Shown here: positions 29,013-37,514 of the stretch, piece by piece
Layout: every line of letters begins with the position of its first letter
Numbering within the stretch: position 1 is the stretch's first letter
Assembly (NCBI RefSeq): GCF_008932245.1
Contig: NZ_CP034909.1
Coordinates: 2,617,001-2,681,000, forward strand
Direction: 5' to 3'
DNA: 64,000 nucleotides
Origin: Sinorhizobium alkalisoli
Lineage (GTDB): Bacteria; Pseudomonadota; Alphaproteobacteria; Rhizobiales; Rhizobiaceae
Made by a program: the position numbers and the translations under genes
Notes under the pieces: model-generated
What the model saw: only the letters and a program-made list of their open reading frames with translations
The model's database searches: none
What the model was told of the DNA's origin: nothing

Positions 29013-29870
29013 ATGTTTCCTGACTCTCTCAATCTCTCTATCCGAGCCCCCGTGAATGAGTTCATCCAGGCGCTCGTCACCAATTACGGCTGGGTCTTCA
29101 AAGCAATCAGCGGCGTCATTCTGAAGGCGGTTCTGTTCATCGAATGGATTCTGCGCGGGCTGCCCTGGTGGCTCGTCATTTTCGCCTTCATGGCGCTCGC
29201 CTGGCAAAGTTCGCGGCGGTGGTCGCTGACGCTTGCGGTGGGAACGCTGCTCCTTGCCGTCGGCGTGCTCGGGCTCTGGGACCTGACGATGCAGACGCTG
29301 GCCTTGATGCTGATGGCAACTCTCGTTTCGGTGGTGATCGGCGTACCGACCGGCATTCTCGTCGCCAAGAGCCGCGCCGTCCGCCACATTACCCTGCCGA
29401 TCCTCGATGTCATGCAGACCATGCCGAGCTTCGTCTACCTGATTCCGGCGCTGATGCTCTTCGGTCTTGGCAAGGTGCCGGCGATCCTCGCCACGATCAT
29501 CTATGCCGTTCCACCGCTGATCCGTCTCACCGACCTCGGCATCCGTCAGGTCGACGGCGAGGTGGTCGAAGCGGCTACCGCCTTTGGCGGCAGCCCGACG
29601 CAGATACTTTTCGGGGTCGAACTGCCGCTCGCGACACCGACGATCATGGCCGGCCTCAACCAGACGATCATGATGGCCCTGTCGATGGTCGTCGTCGCCT
29701 CGATGATCGGCGCACGCGGCCTCGGCGAACAGGTGCTGAACGGCATCCAGACCCTGGATGTCGGCAAGGGCCTGGAAGCTGGCATCGGCATCGTCATTCT
29801 CGCGATCGTGCTCGACCGCATCACCCAAGGCTTTGGCAAGCCCGGCACGGAGGACGCCCGCGATGGCTGA
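29013..29870 (+). CDS. hutW: ABC transporter permease HutW
   Basis: The 285-aa protein is an OpuAB/ProW-type permease with about six transmembrane segments. The conserved cytoplasmic loop for ATPase contact is EAATAFGGSPTQILFGVELPLATP. It forms the membrane part of the histidine/proline-betaine uptake system with HutX and HutV. The ATG at 29013 is the first after the palindromic repeat. Its stop overlaps the hutV start by 8 bp. Confidence 0.94.
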   Translation: MFPDSLNLSIRAPVNEFIQALVTNYGWVFKAISGVILKAVLFIEWILRGLPWWLVIFAFMALAWQSSRRWSLTLAVGTLLLAVGVLGLWDLTMQTLALMLMATLVSVVIGVPTGILVAKSRAVRHITLPILDVMQTMPSFVYLIPALMLFGLGKVPAILATIIYAVPPLIRLTDLGIRQVDGEVVEAATAFGGSPTQILFGVELPLATPTIMAGLNQTIMMALSMVVVASMIGARGLGEQVLNGIQTLDVGKGLEAGIGIVILAIVLDRITQGFGKPGTEDARDG

Positions 29871-30690
29871 TATCGAGATTCGCAACGTCTACAAAATCTT
29901 CGGCCGCAATACGAAGGCGGCGCTCGACATGGCAAAGGAAGGCCTCGACAAGGCCGACATCCTTGCCCGCTCCGGCTGTAGTGTCGGCCTCAACAATGTC
30001 AGCCTCAAGATCGGTGCCGGCAAGATCTTCGTCATCATGGGCCTTTCGGGCTCCGGCAAGTCGACGCTGGTGCGCCACATCAACCGGCTGATCGAACCGA
30101 CGAGCGGCGAGGTCCTCTTCGACGGCAGCAACATCCTCGAGCTTGACGCGAGGGCGCTGCGCGCTTTCCGAATGCGACGTGTCAGCATGGTCTTCCAGAG
30201 CTTCGCACTGATGCCGCATCGCACCGTCCTGCAGAACGTCGTCTACGGCCAGCGCGTGCGCGGCGTGTCCAAAGGCGACGCCCGCGACATCGGGATGAAA
30301 TGGATCGAGACGGTCGGCCTCTCAGGCTACGACGCCAAATTCCCGCATCAGCTCTCCGGCGGCATGAAGCAGCGCGTAGGCCTCGCCCGGGCGCTCACGG
30401 CGGACACCGATGTGATCCTGATGGACGAAGCCTTCAGCGCTCTCGATCCGCTGATCCGTGCCGACATGCAGGACCAGCTTCTACAGCTTCAGCAGAACCT
30501 CGCAAAGACGATCGTCTTCATCACCCACGACCTCGACGAGGCTTTGCGCATCGGCTCCGAAATCGCGATCCTCAAGGACGGGCGTGTCGTTCAGGTTGGC
30601 ACGCCGGACGATATCCTCGACAACCCGGCCAACGACTATGTCGCCCGCTTCGTCCAGCGCCGGATGGGAAGGCCCGAAGCTAATGGCTGA
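29863..30690 (+). CDS. hutV: ABC transporter ATP-binding protein HutV
   Basis: The 275-aa ATPase has Walker A GLSGSGKST, the Q-loop VFQSFALMPHRTV, the signature LSGGMKQRVGLARAL and Walker B VILMDEAFSALDPL. It belongs to the OpuAA/ProV group but lacks the C-terminal CBS pair of ProV. The start overlaps hutW by 8 bp, and its stop overlaps hutH2 by 8 bp. Confidence 0.95.
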   Translation: MADIEIRNVYKIFGRNTKAALDMAKEGLDKADILARSGCSVGLNNVSLKIGAGKIFVIMGLSGSGKSTLVRHINRLIEPTSGEVLFDGSNILELDARALRAFRMRRVSMVFQSFALMPHRTVLQNVVYGQRVRGVSKGDARDIGMKWIETVGLSGYDAKFPHQLSGGMKQRVGLARALTADTDVILMDEAFSALDPLIRADMQDQLLQLQQNLAKTIVFITHDLDEALRIGSEIAILKDGRVVQVGTPDDILDNPANDYVARFVQRRMGRPEANG

Positions 30691-32182
30691 GACCATCGAA
30701 ATCGACGGACCGTTGACCTGGCGAGAGATCGCTGCCGTTTCCGAAGGTGGTCATCTGAACCTGTCGGAGACTACACGCCAACGGATCGTCCATGCCCGCC
30801 GCATCGTCGATGGCCTTGTCGAGCGCGGCGTCCGCGGCTACGGTATCAACACCGGCGTCGGGGCGCTGTGCGACGTCGTGATCGGCCGCGAACACCAGCA
30901 GTCGCTCTCACGCAATATCATTCTCAGTCACGCTTGCGGCGTCGGCGCTCCTCTTCGCCGAGTCGAAGCTCGCGCCGTAATGGCGGCACAAATCGCCAAC
31001 TTCGCCCACGGCTATTCCGGCGTCCGGCTTGAAACCGTCCAGACACTTCTTGCCCTCCTCAATGCCGGCATCGTTCCGTTGATCCCGTCGCGCGGTTCGG
31101 TGGGCTATCTCACCCATGCCGCCGCCATCGGCCTCGTCCTGATCGGCCATGGCTCAGCCATGCAGGGGGCGGAAATGCTGAACGGCACGCAAGCCCTTGC
31201 CCGCATCGGGTTCGAGCCGATACGGCTCGAAGCGAAGGAGGGCCTCAGCCTCGTTAACGGCACCCCCTGTGCCACGGGTCTGACGGCGGTGGCGCTCGCG
31301 CGCATGGAGAGGCTTTTCGCTTGGGCGGATGCGGCCGCAGCGATGACCTATGAAAATCTCGGCGGCCAGGCCGATGCCTTTGCCGAAGCATCGTTGGCTC
31401 TCCGACAATCTCCCGGTCTTCAGACCGTCGGCCAGAGCTTGCGCGACTGGCTCGCGGGAAGCCCGATGCTCGCGGCGACGGCCGGCAGCCGCACACAGGA
31501 TCCCTTAAGTCTCAGAGCGGTGCCACAGGTGCATGGCGCCGCCCGCGATGTCTTCGAGCAGGTCGCCGCGATCGTTGACCGGGAACTTTCGAGCGTGACC
31601 GACAATCCCGTCGTCTCCGGTTCGCCGGAGGCCCCGGAGGTGCATTCGCAGGCGCATGCCGTTGGCGCAGCACTCGGACTCGCCATGGACAGCCTCGCCG
31701 TCGCCGCGGCGGAGATGGCGGCCATTTCGGAACGTCGCATCGACCGGTTGGTGAATCCGCTGGTGAGCGGTCTTCCCGCCTTCCTTGCCGAAGACAGCGG
31801 CGTGTCTTCGGGTTACATGATCGCGCAATATACGGCAGCCGCGCTGGTGGCGGAGAACCGCCGCCTGGCGGCGCCGGCAAGCCTCGACGGCGGGATCACT
31901 TCCGCGCTGCAGGAAGACATACTCACTCACGCGACACCTGCGGCGTGGAAGGTCCTCTCAATCCTCGACAATCTCGAAAGGATCCTGGCCATTGAGCTGC
32001 TTGCCGCCGCCCAGGCTTACGATCTGCACCCACGGGCGCGAGGCAGGGCGAAACGCACCGACGCACTTCACGGCTGCATTCGCGCGGCGATCCCGATCTA
32101 TCGCGATGATCGTCCGATGAACGAAGATTTCGACCGGATGCAACGTCTGATGCAGGGCGATGCAGACGCGATCGGACCGTGA
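30683..32182 (+). CDS. hutH2: Histidine ammonia-lyase paralogue HutH2 lacking the MIO triad
   Basis: The 499-aa protein aligns over the full aromatic amino acid lyase fold: YGINTGVG (53-60), LSRNIILSHACGVG, NGTPCATGLTA, DPLSLRAVPQVHGA and TDNPVV. In true histidine ammonia-lyase the segment after GSVG reads ASGDLAP, whose Ala-Ser-Gly forms the MIO electrophile. Here GSVG (138-141) is followed directly by YLTH (codons 31106-31117), so the triad is absent. It therefore probably cannot deaminate histidine by the usual mechanism. It overlaps hutV by 8 bp, which implies a role tied to HutXWV uptake. Confidence 0.9.
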   Translation: MAETIEIDGPLTWREIAAVSEGGHLNLSETTRQRIVHARRIVDGLVERGVRGYGINTGVGALCDVVIGREHQQSLSRNIILSHACGVGAPLRRVEARAVMAAQIANFAHGYSGVRLETVQTLLALLNAGIVPLIPSRGSVGYLTHAAAIGLVLIGHGSAMQGAEMLNGTQALARIGFEPIRLEAKEGLSLVNGTPCATGLTAVALARMERLFAWADAAAAMTYENLGGQADAFAEASLALRQSPGLQTVGQSLRDWLAGSPMLAATAGSRTQDPLSLRAVPQVHGAARDVFEQVAAIVDRELSSVTDNPVVSGSPEAPEVHSQAHAVGAALGLAMDSLAVAAAEMAAISERRIDRLVNPLVSGLPAFLAEDSGVSSGYMIAQYTAAALVAENRRLAAPASLDGGITSALQEDILTHATPAAWKVLSILDNLERILAIELLAAAQAYDLHPRARGRAKRTDALHGCIRAAIPIYRDDRPMNEDFDRMQRLMQGDADAIGP

Positions 32183-32218
32183 GACGCAGCACTTCAATCG
32201 CATAAGGGAGGAAACCAC

Positions 32219-33544
32219 ATGACGCATATCACCACGGCGGCAAGGGGCACGCGCGGCATGGCCGCGCTGCGGCTCGTCCTCTGCAGCCTTTTGGGCATTG
32301 TCCTGTTCTTCGTGCCGGTCGAGTTGAGCGGCAAATCGACGATCCTGCTCGACCATGCGGCAAGCGCCATATCCACCGGCGCCCGCCCGGTGGCGATCGC
32401 GTTCGTCTGCCTGCTGATGGCCTATGGCGCCTTTGCTCCCTTCGTGCAAAAGACCTGGCGGAAGTCGGCGACGGATGCGGTCTTCTCGGTGCTGCGCGTT
32501 ATCGGTCTGGCGCTCGCCCTTTTCTACCTCGCCGGCATCGGCCCCGCGGCGATCTTTGCGCCCGACATGCTGCCCTTCCTCTTCGACAAGCTTGTGCTCT
32601 CTGTCGGCCTGATAGTGCCGATCGGCGCGCTCGCGCTAGCCTTTCTGGTCGGCTACGGCCTTCTCGAATTCACCGGCGTGCTGGTGCAGCCGATCATGCG
32701 GCCGATCTGGCGCACGCCGGGCTGGTCCGCGATCGACGCGGTCGCCTCCTTCGTCGGCAGCTACTCGCTGGCGCTGCTTATCACCGACCGGGTGTTCCGC
32801 GAGGGAAAGTATACGGTGCGCGAGGCGGCAATCATCGCCACCGGGTTCTCCACCGTTTCGGCCACCTTCATGATCATCATCGCCAAGACGCTCGGGCTGA
32901 TGCACGTCTGGAACTTCTATTTCTGGTCGACGCTCGCGGTCACCTTCCTCGTATCGGCGATCTCCGCGCGCGTCTGGCCAATAGCAGGGCTTCCGCATGC
33001 AGGCGATCGCGACCAGCCGCTGCCGGCTGGGCGCAACCGCCTGAGCGTTGCCATCGAGACGGGACTTGAGCAGGCGGCCTCCGCCAAGCGCCTGCCGGGG
33101 CTCCTGCGCGAAAGCTTCCTCGACGGGCTGCGCATGGCCGCGTTGATCCTGCCGAGCATCATGGCCGTCGGGCTGATCGGCCTCCTTGCCGCCAAATACA
33201 CGCCGATCTTCGACATTCTCGGCCTGACGCTCTACCCCTTCGCCTGGGTCGCCCAGGTCGGCGAGCCGATGCAGGCGGCCAGGGCGCTCGCCTCGGGGCT
33301 GGCGGAAATGTTCCTGCCCGCCATCCTTCTCAAGGAGGCGGCGCCGCAACTGAAGTTCCTCGCCGCCGTGGTTTCGGTGAGCCAGGTGCTTTTCCTCTCG
33401 GCCTCCATCCCCTGCATGCTGGCGACGTCGATCCCGCTCAGTCTCCGGAATCTCCTGGTGATCTGGTATATTCGCGTCGCTTTGAGCATACTGGTTGCTG
33501 CTCCGATCGTTTGGATCGGTGCGGCGATGGGATGGCTCGGTTGA
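32219..33544 (+). CDS. YjiH family membrane protein (nucleoside-recognition/Gate domain)
   Basis: The 441-aa protein has about ten hydrophobic segments and the Gate-type repeats of the YjiH family (GLIVPIGALALAFLVGYGLL; GLIVPIG near residue 130). AAGGGAGGAAACC precedes the ATG. YjiH proteins have no settled substrate. Its place between hutH2 and hutD in a histidine operon suggests transport of histidine, urocanate or a related compound, which is inference only. Confidence 0.85.
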   Translation: MTHITTAARGTRGMAALRLVLCSLLGIVLFFVPVELSGKSTILLDHAASAISTGARPVAIAFVCLLMAYGAFAPFVQKTWRKSATDAVFSVLRVIGLALALFYLAGIGPAAIFAPDMLPFLFDKLVLSVGLIVPIGALALAFLVGYGLLEFTGVLVQPIMRPIWRTPGWSAIDAVASFVGSYSLALLITDRVFREGKYTVREAAIIATGFSTVSATFMIIIAKTLGLMHVWNFYFWSTLAVTFLVSAISARVWPIAGLPHAGDRDQPLPAGRNRLSVAIETGLEQAASAKRLPGLLRESFLDGLRMAALILPSIMAVGLIGLLAAKYTPIFDILGLTLYPFAWVAQVGEPMQAARALASGLAEMFLPAILLKEAAPQLKFLAAVVSVSQVLFLSASIPCMLATSIPLSLRNLLVIWYIRVALSILVAAPIVWIGAAMGWLG

Positions 33545-33545
33545 G

Positions 33546-34124
33546 ATGATGCGAATCCTGCGCGCGATCGAATACAGGCGCATGCCGTGGAAGAACGGCG
33601 GCGGCGAGACGGTGGAGATCGCCGTCTCCCCGGACCGGGCGACGCTCGCGGATTTCGATTGGCGCGTCAGCATGGCGACCGTCGCGGCCGACGGCGCCTT
33701 TTCCAGCTTCCCGGGGATCGACCGCACGCTGTCGGTCCTCGAGGGCCACGGCCTGACGCTTGTCATAGAGGGACGGCCGCCGAAGCTGCTGACGGTCGCG
33801 GATCCGCCGCTTTCATTCCCCGCCGACGTGCCGACATCATCGAGGCTGGCGGACGGCCCCGTCACCGACCTCAACGTCATGACGCGGCGGCATGCGCTCA
33901 AGCACCGGGTGCGCAAGTTGCATGTCGAGGGTTCGCTACCGATCTCCACCAATGCCCGGGAAATCCTGCTCTTCTGCCATAAAGGCAGCGTCGCGCTTCG
34001 CACCGAAGGCGTTTCCGCGACCCTGCATGCGCTGGACACCGCCATCCTACAGCAACCGATAGCCCTGACCCTCTCGGCTGATATCGCGTCAGAGGTGTTC
34101 CTGATCGAGATGATGTCAGGCTAG
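33546..34124 (+). CDS. hutD: HutD family protein
   Basis: The 192-aa bicupin-like protein belongs to HutD (DUF886), with the conserved starts RRMPWKNGGGETVEIA and FDWRVSMATVAADGAFSSFPG. HutD proteins accompany hut operons; in Pseudomonas HutD binds formylglutamate and limits Hut expression. Two adjacent ATGs (33546 and 33549) are possible starts, right after the yjiH stop codon. The gene ends 9 bp inside the 3' end of the convergent 92-aa gene. Confidence 0.9.
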   Translation: MMRILRAIEYRRMPWKNGGGETVEIAVSPDRATLADFDWRVSMATVAADGAFSSFPGIDRTLSVLEGHGLTLVIEGRPPKLLTVADPPLSFPADVPTSSRLADGPVTDLNVMTRRHALKHRVRKLHVEGSLPISTNAREILLFCHKGSVALRTEGVSATLHALDTAILQQPIALTLSADIASEVFLIEMMSG

Positions 34125-34394
34125 TTCCGGGAGGAAGGCGCCGTAAAGTAAAAGCAGCGCCCCGATAAACATCAGCACCACGCCGGGCCAGTTGCGCCCG
34201 ACACCGAGGAAACGCAGGCCCTGCCGCCGCGGCTCCAGGCTCTGCCTCGGCTCCACTGCCGGATCAGGCTCCTTGCTCAGCCGTCGTCGGCTGAGCGCCT
34301 CTGCCATCATGTAGAGGAGCCCGCAGATTACCAGAAATGCGCCGGTCAGAATTGCCCACACGCGCATTCTCCACTTGTTAGCGGCTTGCGGCAT
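34116..34394 (-). CDS. Small hypothetical membrane protein, 92 aa
   Basis: Two hydrophobic segments are separated by a basic, proline-containing loop: AILTGAFLVICGLLYMMAEA (about residues 13-32) and VVLMFIGALLLLYGAFL (72-88). I do not recognise the family. Neither possible start (34394, or 34367 at MRVWAILTG) has a well-spaced ribosome site; the second starts just before the first membrane segment. Its 3' end overlaps hutD by 9 bp in convergent orientation. Confidence 0.55.
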   Translation of the reverse strand: MPQAANKWRMRVWAILTGAFLVICGLLYMMAEALSRRRLSKEPDPAVEPRQSLEPRRQGLRFLGVGRNWPGVVLMFIGALLLLYGAFLPELA

Positions 34395-34416
34395 GCGACC
34401 GAAATTGACGAAAAGT

Positions 34417-34605
34417 TCAGCGCACGCGCGTCTGAGGCCGGATCACGTTCATCTGAAGCTCATGACTGGAGGCGAACTTGCCGAGCACCCGGATCAGCCG
34501 GCGTTCCTCGGTCTTGTGGAGGCCGCTTCGCCGGCAATACTCCGCGACATCCCAGACATGTCTGGTCTGGATTTGGTCGAGCTTCTTGATGTCGGTGTGC
34601 TTCAT
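34417..34605 (-). CDS. Small hypothetical protein, 62 aa
   Basis: The product (MKHTDIKKLDQIQTRHVWDV at the start) is basic and probably helical, with CRRSGLHKTEERRL in the middle. It resembles a short DNA- or RNA-binding helical protein, but I cannot name a family. A strong GGGAGG lies 6 bases before the ATG, which is the main reason to call it. It lies alone between the 92-aa gene and the plus-strand 134-aa gene. Confidence 0.6.
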   Translation of the reverse strand: MKHTDIKKLDQIQTRHVWDVAEYCRRSGLHKTEERRLIRVLGKFASSHELQMNVIRPQTRVR

Positions 34606-34873
34606 GTTCCGCCTCCCGGGACTTGCGGTGATTCAACGCGGGCAATGTGGGCTTTGTTCCGCGGCGGCGGCGGGGTTTTGTTGAAGGCGGGCTCGGGAGG
34701 AACGCCGACAACGCGCCGCCCGCGCCCGAACCGGTTTGCGAACGTTCGAGGGCGTCCCTTCGGCCGGACCGGAACAAGATCGTCGCTCGCTCCGTTGATC
34801 TAGGATCGCTGCCCCGGCGGGGCCGCAGAGAAGAAAGATCGAAAGATCGAAAAAAGAAGGGAAGGCGTTTTCG

Positions 34874-35278
34874 ATGCCGCAGAAGGTCACACCCGAAAAA
34901 CTCCAGAAGTTGACGCTTATGCTCGGTCAAACCATCGCGGCGTTGCGCGTGAACGAAATCCTGACATGCCGGCTGCTCCGATGGGCGGCCGCCCAGAGCG
35001 ACGATCCACAGCGCTTCATCGAAGCGTTCCTGGAGGCGACGAGAAGCGAACTGCAAGCCGTCGGCAGAGCCGACGGCAGCGCGGTGACGGGCAAGGCCGT
35101 CGACGAGGCGCTCGAATATGTCGACGAACTGGGGGCCAGGATCGGACCCCGCAGGCCGCGCGAAAGACCGGCGCGCGAATCGAAGAGCCTCACGCCTCTC
35201 GAAGGCTACCATTTCCCGTCCTTCACCTCCGCGCCCGCCCGTGATCTCAACGACGCGGCAGGCGAGCGCAGAAGCTAG
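34874..35278 (+). CDS. Hypothetical protein, 134 aa
   Basis: Residues about 1-75 are predicted helical, with KLTLMLGQTIAALRVNEILT and a second helix around QRFIEAFLEATRSEL. The tail is rich in Arg and Pro, with a final YHFPSFTSAPARDLN. GAAGGGAAGG lies upstream of the ATG. There is no signal peptide or membrane segment. I do not recognise the family, and its operon context gives no hint. Confidence 0.6.
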   Translation: MPQKVTPEKLQKLTLMLGQTIAALRVNEILTCRLLRWAAAQSDDPQRFIEAFLEATRSELQAVGRADGSAVTGKAVDEALEYVDELGARIGPRRPRERPARESKSLTPLEGYHFPSFTSAPARDLNDAAGERRS

Positions 35279-35299
35279 GCGGGCAATTCGCCCGCAGTC

Positions 35300-35881
35300 C
35301 TACTGGTGCGCGGCTGGATGCGGCAGCATTTTCGCCGGCGCTTCCAGGAAGGTGTAGGGCCCCTCGGGGCACTTGACGTCCGGGTTCACCGGGTGAAACA
35401 CCCCACGCGGGTTCGGCTTGAAGATCCAAGCATGCAGGTCGTAGTGATGAAGCGCCGCCGGCAGAAGCGGTTCATGACCCTCCATCGGTCCGTCGAAGGG
35501 ATGCCCGAACAACTCCGGCTTCGGCTTGACGCCGGTCGCGAGCGGGATCAGCCATTCGACGGCAACGAGTTCCAGCCGGTCGCCGACAGGCTCATAGACG
35601 AGTAAGGTCGGCTTCATCGGATCGGGCTCGGGACCGATGAGGGCGGGGTTCAGGAAATGAACCCCCATCGTTCCTTCCGCGAAGGTGACGCATCCGAGCG
35701 TCGAGAAATAGCCCTCGCGCACGGCAACCACCGGATCCTTGTATTTCTCCAGCGAAACCTTCAGCTTTTCGAGCTCGGGCGGAAGCGCCTCTGCTGCATT
35801 CACCAGCTGTACGGACATGAAAAAAGCACCGGCTGCGAGACAGACCATCCGCAGCAGGCGCAGCACCGAAGACATTGGCAT
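35300..35881 (-). CDS. Secreted hypothetical protein, 193 aa
   Basis: A signal peptide (about residues 1-29, ending VNAA) is followed by a soluble domain with DPVVAVREGYFSTLGCVTF, HFLNPALIGPEPDP and LLPAALHHYDLHAWIFKPN, a set of His and aromatic residues that could bind a ligand or metal. AAGGAGG lies 8 bases before the ATG. Similar exported proteins are common in proteobacteria but I cannot assign a function. Confidence 0.72.
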   Translation of the reverse strand: MPMSSVLRLLRMVCLAAGAFFMSVQLVNAAEALPPELEKLKVSLEKYKDPVVAVREGYFSTLGCVTFAEGTMGVHFLNPALIGPEPDPMKPTLLVYEPVGDRLELVAVEWLIPLATGVKPKPELFGHPFDGPMEGHEPLLPAALHHYDLHAWIFKPNPRGVFHPVNPDVKCPEGPYTFLEAPAKMLPHPAAHQ

Positions 35882-36297
35882 GACTCGGTCCTCCTTTGCT
35901 CACTTCGCCTCCCGCGAGGAGCACGGCGGGCATGATACTGCCAAGGCGGCTTGGAGGCTACTCTCGCGATTGGGCAGAGCAGAAATGCGGGCGGGTGAAT
36001 CGATCTCGCCTCGAACTTTGCGCCCGGTGACAGCGCCGCGCGTCTTTGCACGCAAATGGTCGCTGTAACACTTGGTATCTGCGCATCGGCCAATAATCGC
36101 TTGACCTCCGCTTGAAATCTCTCGCAGACGCTCCGGTCTGCAGCTCGGCCTGCTGCGGCACGCCAATATTGCACTTTTCCGGCGCTTCGGCCTTAAGGGC
36201 GTGCGAAGAGATCGTCTAAATCACGGCTCTTGACCGAGAGCCGTTGCTGTCGAAACTGCGGCAGAGCCATCACCAGACAAGCTCTGCCAGCTCGACA
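35882..36297. other. Intergenic region with palindromic repeat
   Basis: This 416-bp gap contains an inverted copy of the dispersed palindrome at 36030-36067. The rest holds no supported gene; short frames here lack ribosome sites and have no recognisable content. Confidence 0.5.
36030..36067 (-). repeat. Dispersed intergenic palindromic repeat, copy 3
   Basis: ACAGCGCCGCGCGTCTTT ... GGTCGCTGTA is the reverse-complement orientation of the core found at 8430 and 28951. The inner loop is diverged and the flanking tail is only partly kept. Confidence 0.65.
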
Positions 36298-36564
36298 CTA
36301 AGGGCATTTCCTTGTTTGCCCGAAAATTATTCTCAGCCGGGCTTCGTTGGGGCGAGTCCCGGCGGGCTCGGCGGTCCGTGAATTGTCCGTCGGCGGTCGG
36401 TAGTCAAAATCCTCACCCAGCGCATCCTTAGCCTGAGGTCCATCGAGCCGATAAAGCAGCGCGATGACGATCTCCCTGTCACTGATTCCGCTTTCGGGCG
36501 ACAGATATTCCGACAGGTCGCGTCGACAGTCTTCAACGAGCTTCCGAATTTTCTGGGCATTCAT
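36298..36564 (-). CDS. Hypothetical protein, 88 aa
   Basis: The sequence begins MNAQKIRKLVEDCRRDLSEY, a helical N-terminus, then SPESGISDREIVIALLYRLD and a polar tail ending GQTRKCP. GAGG lies 6 bases before the ATG at 36564; further upstream residues look unrelated. No family is recognised; there are no membrane segments. Confidence 0.5.
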   Translation of the reverse strand: MNAQKIRKLVEDCRRDLSEYLSPESGISDREIVIALLYRLDGPQAKDALGEDFDYRPPTDNSRTAEPAGTRPNEARLRIIFGQTRKCP

Positions 36565-36838
36565 GGCGGACCTCGAGGGAAAGACCGGAAGTGAGGTCCC
36601 AGGGCATTGCAGAAGGGACGGAAGCACCGCCCCGGGACCGAGCACTCACGGCTGCTAGCAGGGGCTCACCCCCTTTTTCGCGGGGTGCTCATTCCTCCAT
36701 TATGGAGCGGGAAAGCCACTTCGCAATGGTGCTAAGACCTTTGACCACACAGCCTCGGACTTAAGTCCCCGACGTCGCGCGAGCGGGAACCGGTCGACGC
36801 CATTTTCGTTCTTCCTGCACCTTTTGTGGGAGTGCGAT

Positions 36839-37024
36839 ATGTATAGCGATGGCGATCACAACAAGCCCGAACAGAACGCTTCAACGGCCTTCCCTGTCGG
36901 CCTGCTCTTGCTCTCCATAAGCGCTATCCTCGTCTACCTGGCGATCGGTGGGGCTTTTTCGGAGAAAAGGACCGATATAGTCGTCTACACGCCGCAGGCC
37001 ACGGACGCCCTCACACCTCGCTGA
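36839..37024 (+). CDS. Small single-pass membrane protein, 61 aa
   Basis: A polar N-terminus (MYSDGDHNKPEQNASTAF) precedes one transmembrane helix (about residues 19-38, VGLLLLSISAILVYLAIGGA) and a short tail. GGGAG lies 6 bases before the ATG. I do not recognise the family; the nearest genes give no functional hint. Confidence 0.5.
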   Translation: MYSDGDHNKPEQNASTAFPVGLLLLSISAILVYLAIGGAFSEKRTDIVVYTPQATDALTPR

Positions 37025-37304
37025 GAATGCCGCCTACGCATAGGTCCGAAAGTCGCGGCAAGTGCGCGTGCTGAACCGAGCGTGCGGGCAGGGAAATTAC
37101 CAGCAATCGCAGCGACATTGGGAGCCTGCCGCCAAGCAAGCTTGAGGAAGCTTCCCGCGCAATTCTTGAAAGGCCGTTCGAAATATCCGGTTTCCCGCTT
37201 TCGCGGCAATACTCCGGCAATTCACGGCGATCTGCAACGAGGTTGTCGCCCATGTCTTAGGTACAGTCTGTTACCTATGTCTTCGGGTCGGACAACTGTT
37301 CTAA

Positions 37305-37381
37305 TGGTAGCGGAGGAGGGATTCGAACCCCCGACACAAGGATTATGATTCCTCTGCTCTAACCTACTGAGCTACTCCGCC
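37305..37381 (-). tRNA. tRNA-Met (elongator, anticodon CAT)
   Basis: The minus strand folds as a full cloverleaf: acceptor GGCGGAG with CTCCGCT, D arm AGCTCAGTAGGTTAGAGC, anticodon stem GAGGA/TCCTT with loop ATCATAA (anticodon CAT), and TpsiC arm GGGGGTTCGAATCCC. The 3' CCA is encoded. The G1-U72 start and lack of a C1-A72 mismatch indicate the elongator tRNA-Met (or a tRNA-Ile2 substrate of TilS), not initiator fMet. Confidence 0.93.
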
Positions 37382-37514
37382 GCCGGTGCCTGAAGCTTCT
37401 TGGCGAAGCCCGTTTCGGCTGGTCGGGCGGCTTATAAGGTGCTGTTCCGGCTAGTGTCAAGCAATGTCTTCGGGAAAAACGCGAAGTTTTCCCGAAGAGC
37501 CCGATCGGCCTGTC

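Noticed and set aside
34460..35212. 250-codon minus-strand frame across the 62-aa and 134-aa genes
   Set aside because: Conflicts with two better supported frames and has shadow-like composition.
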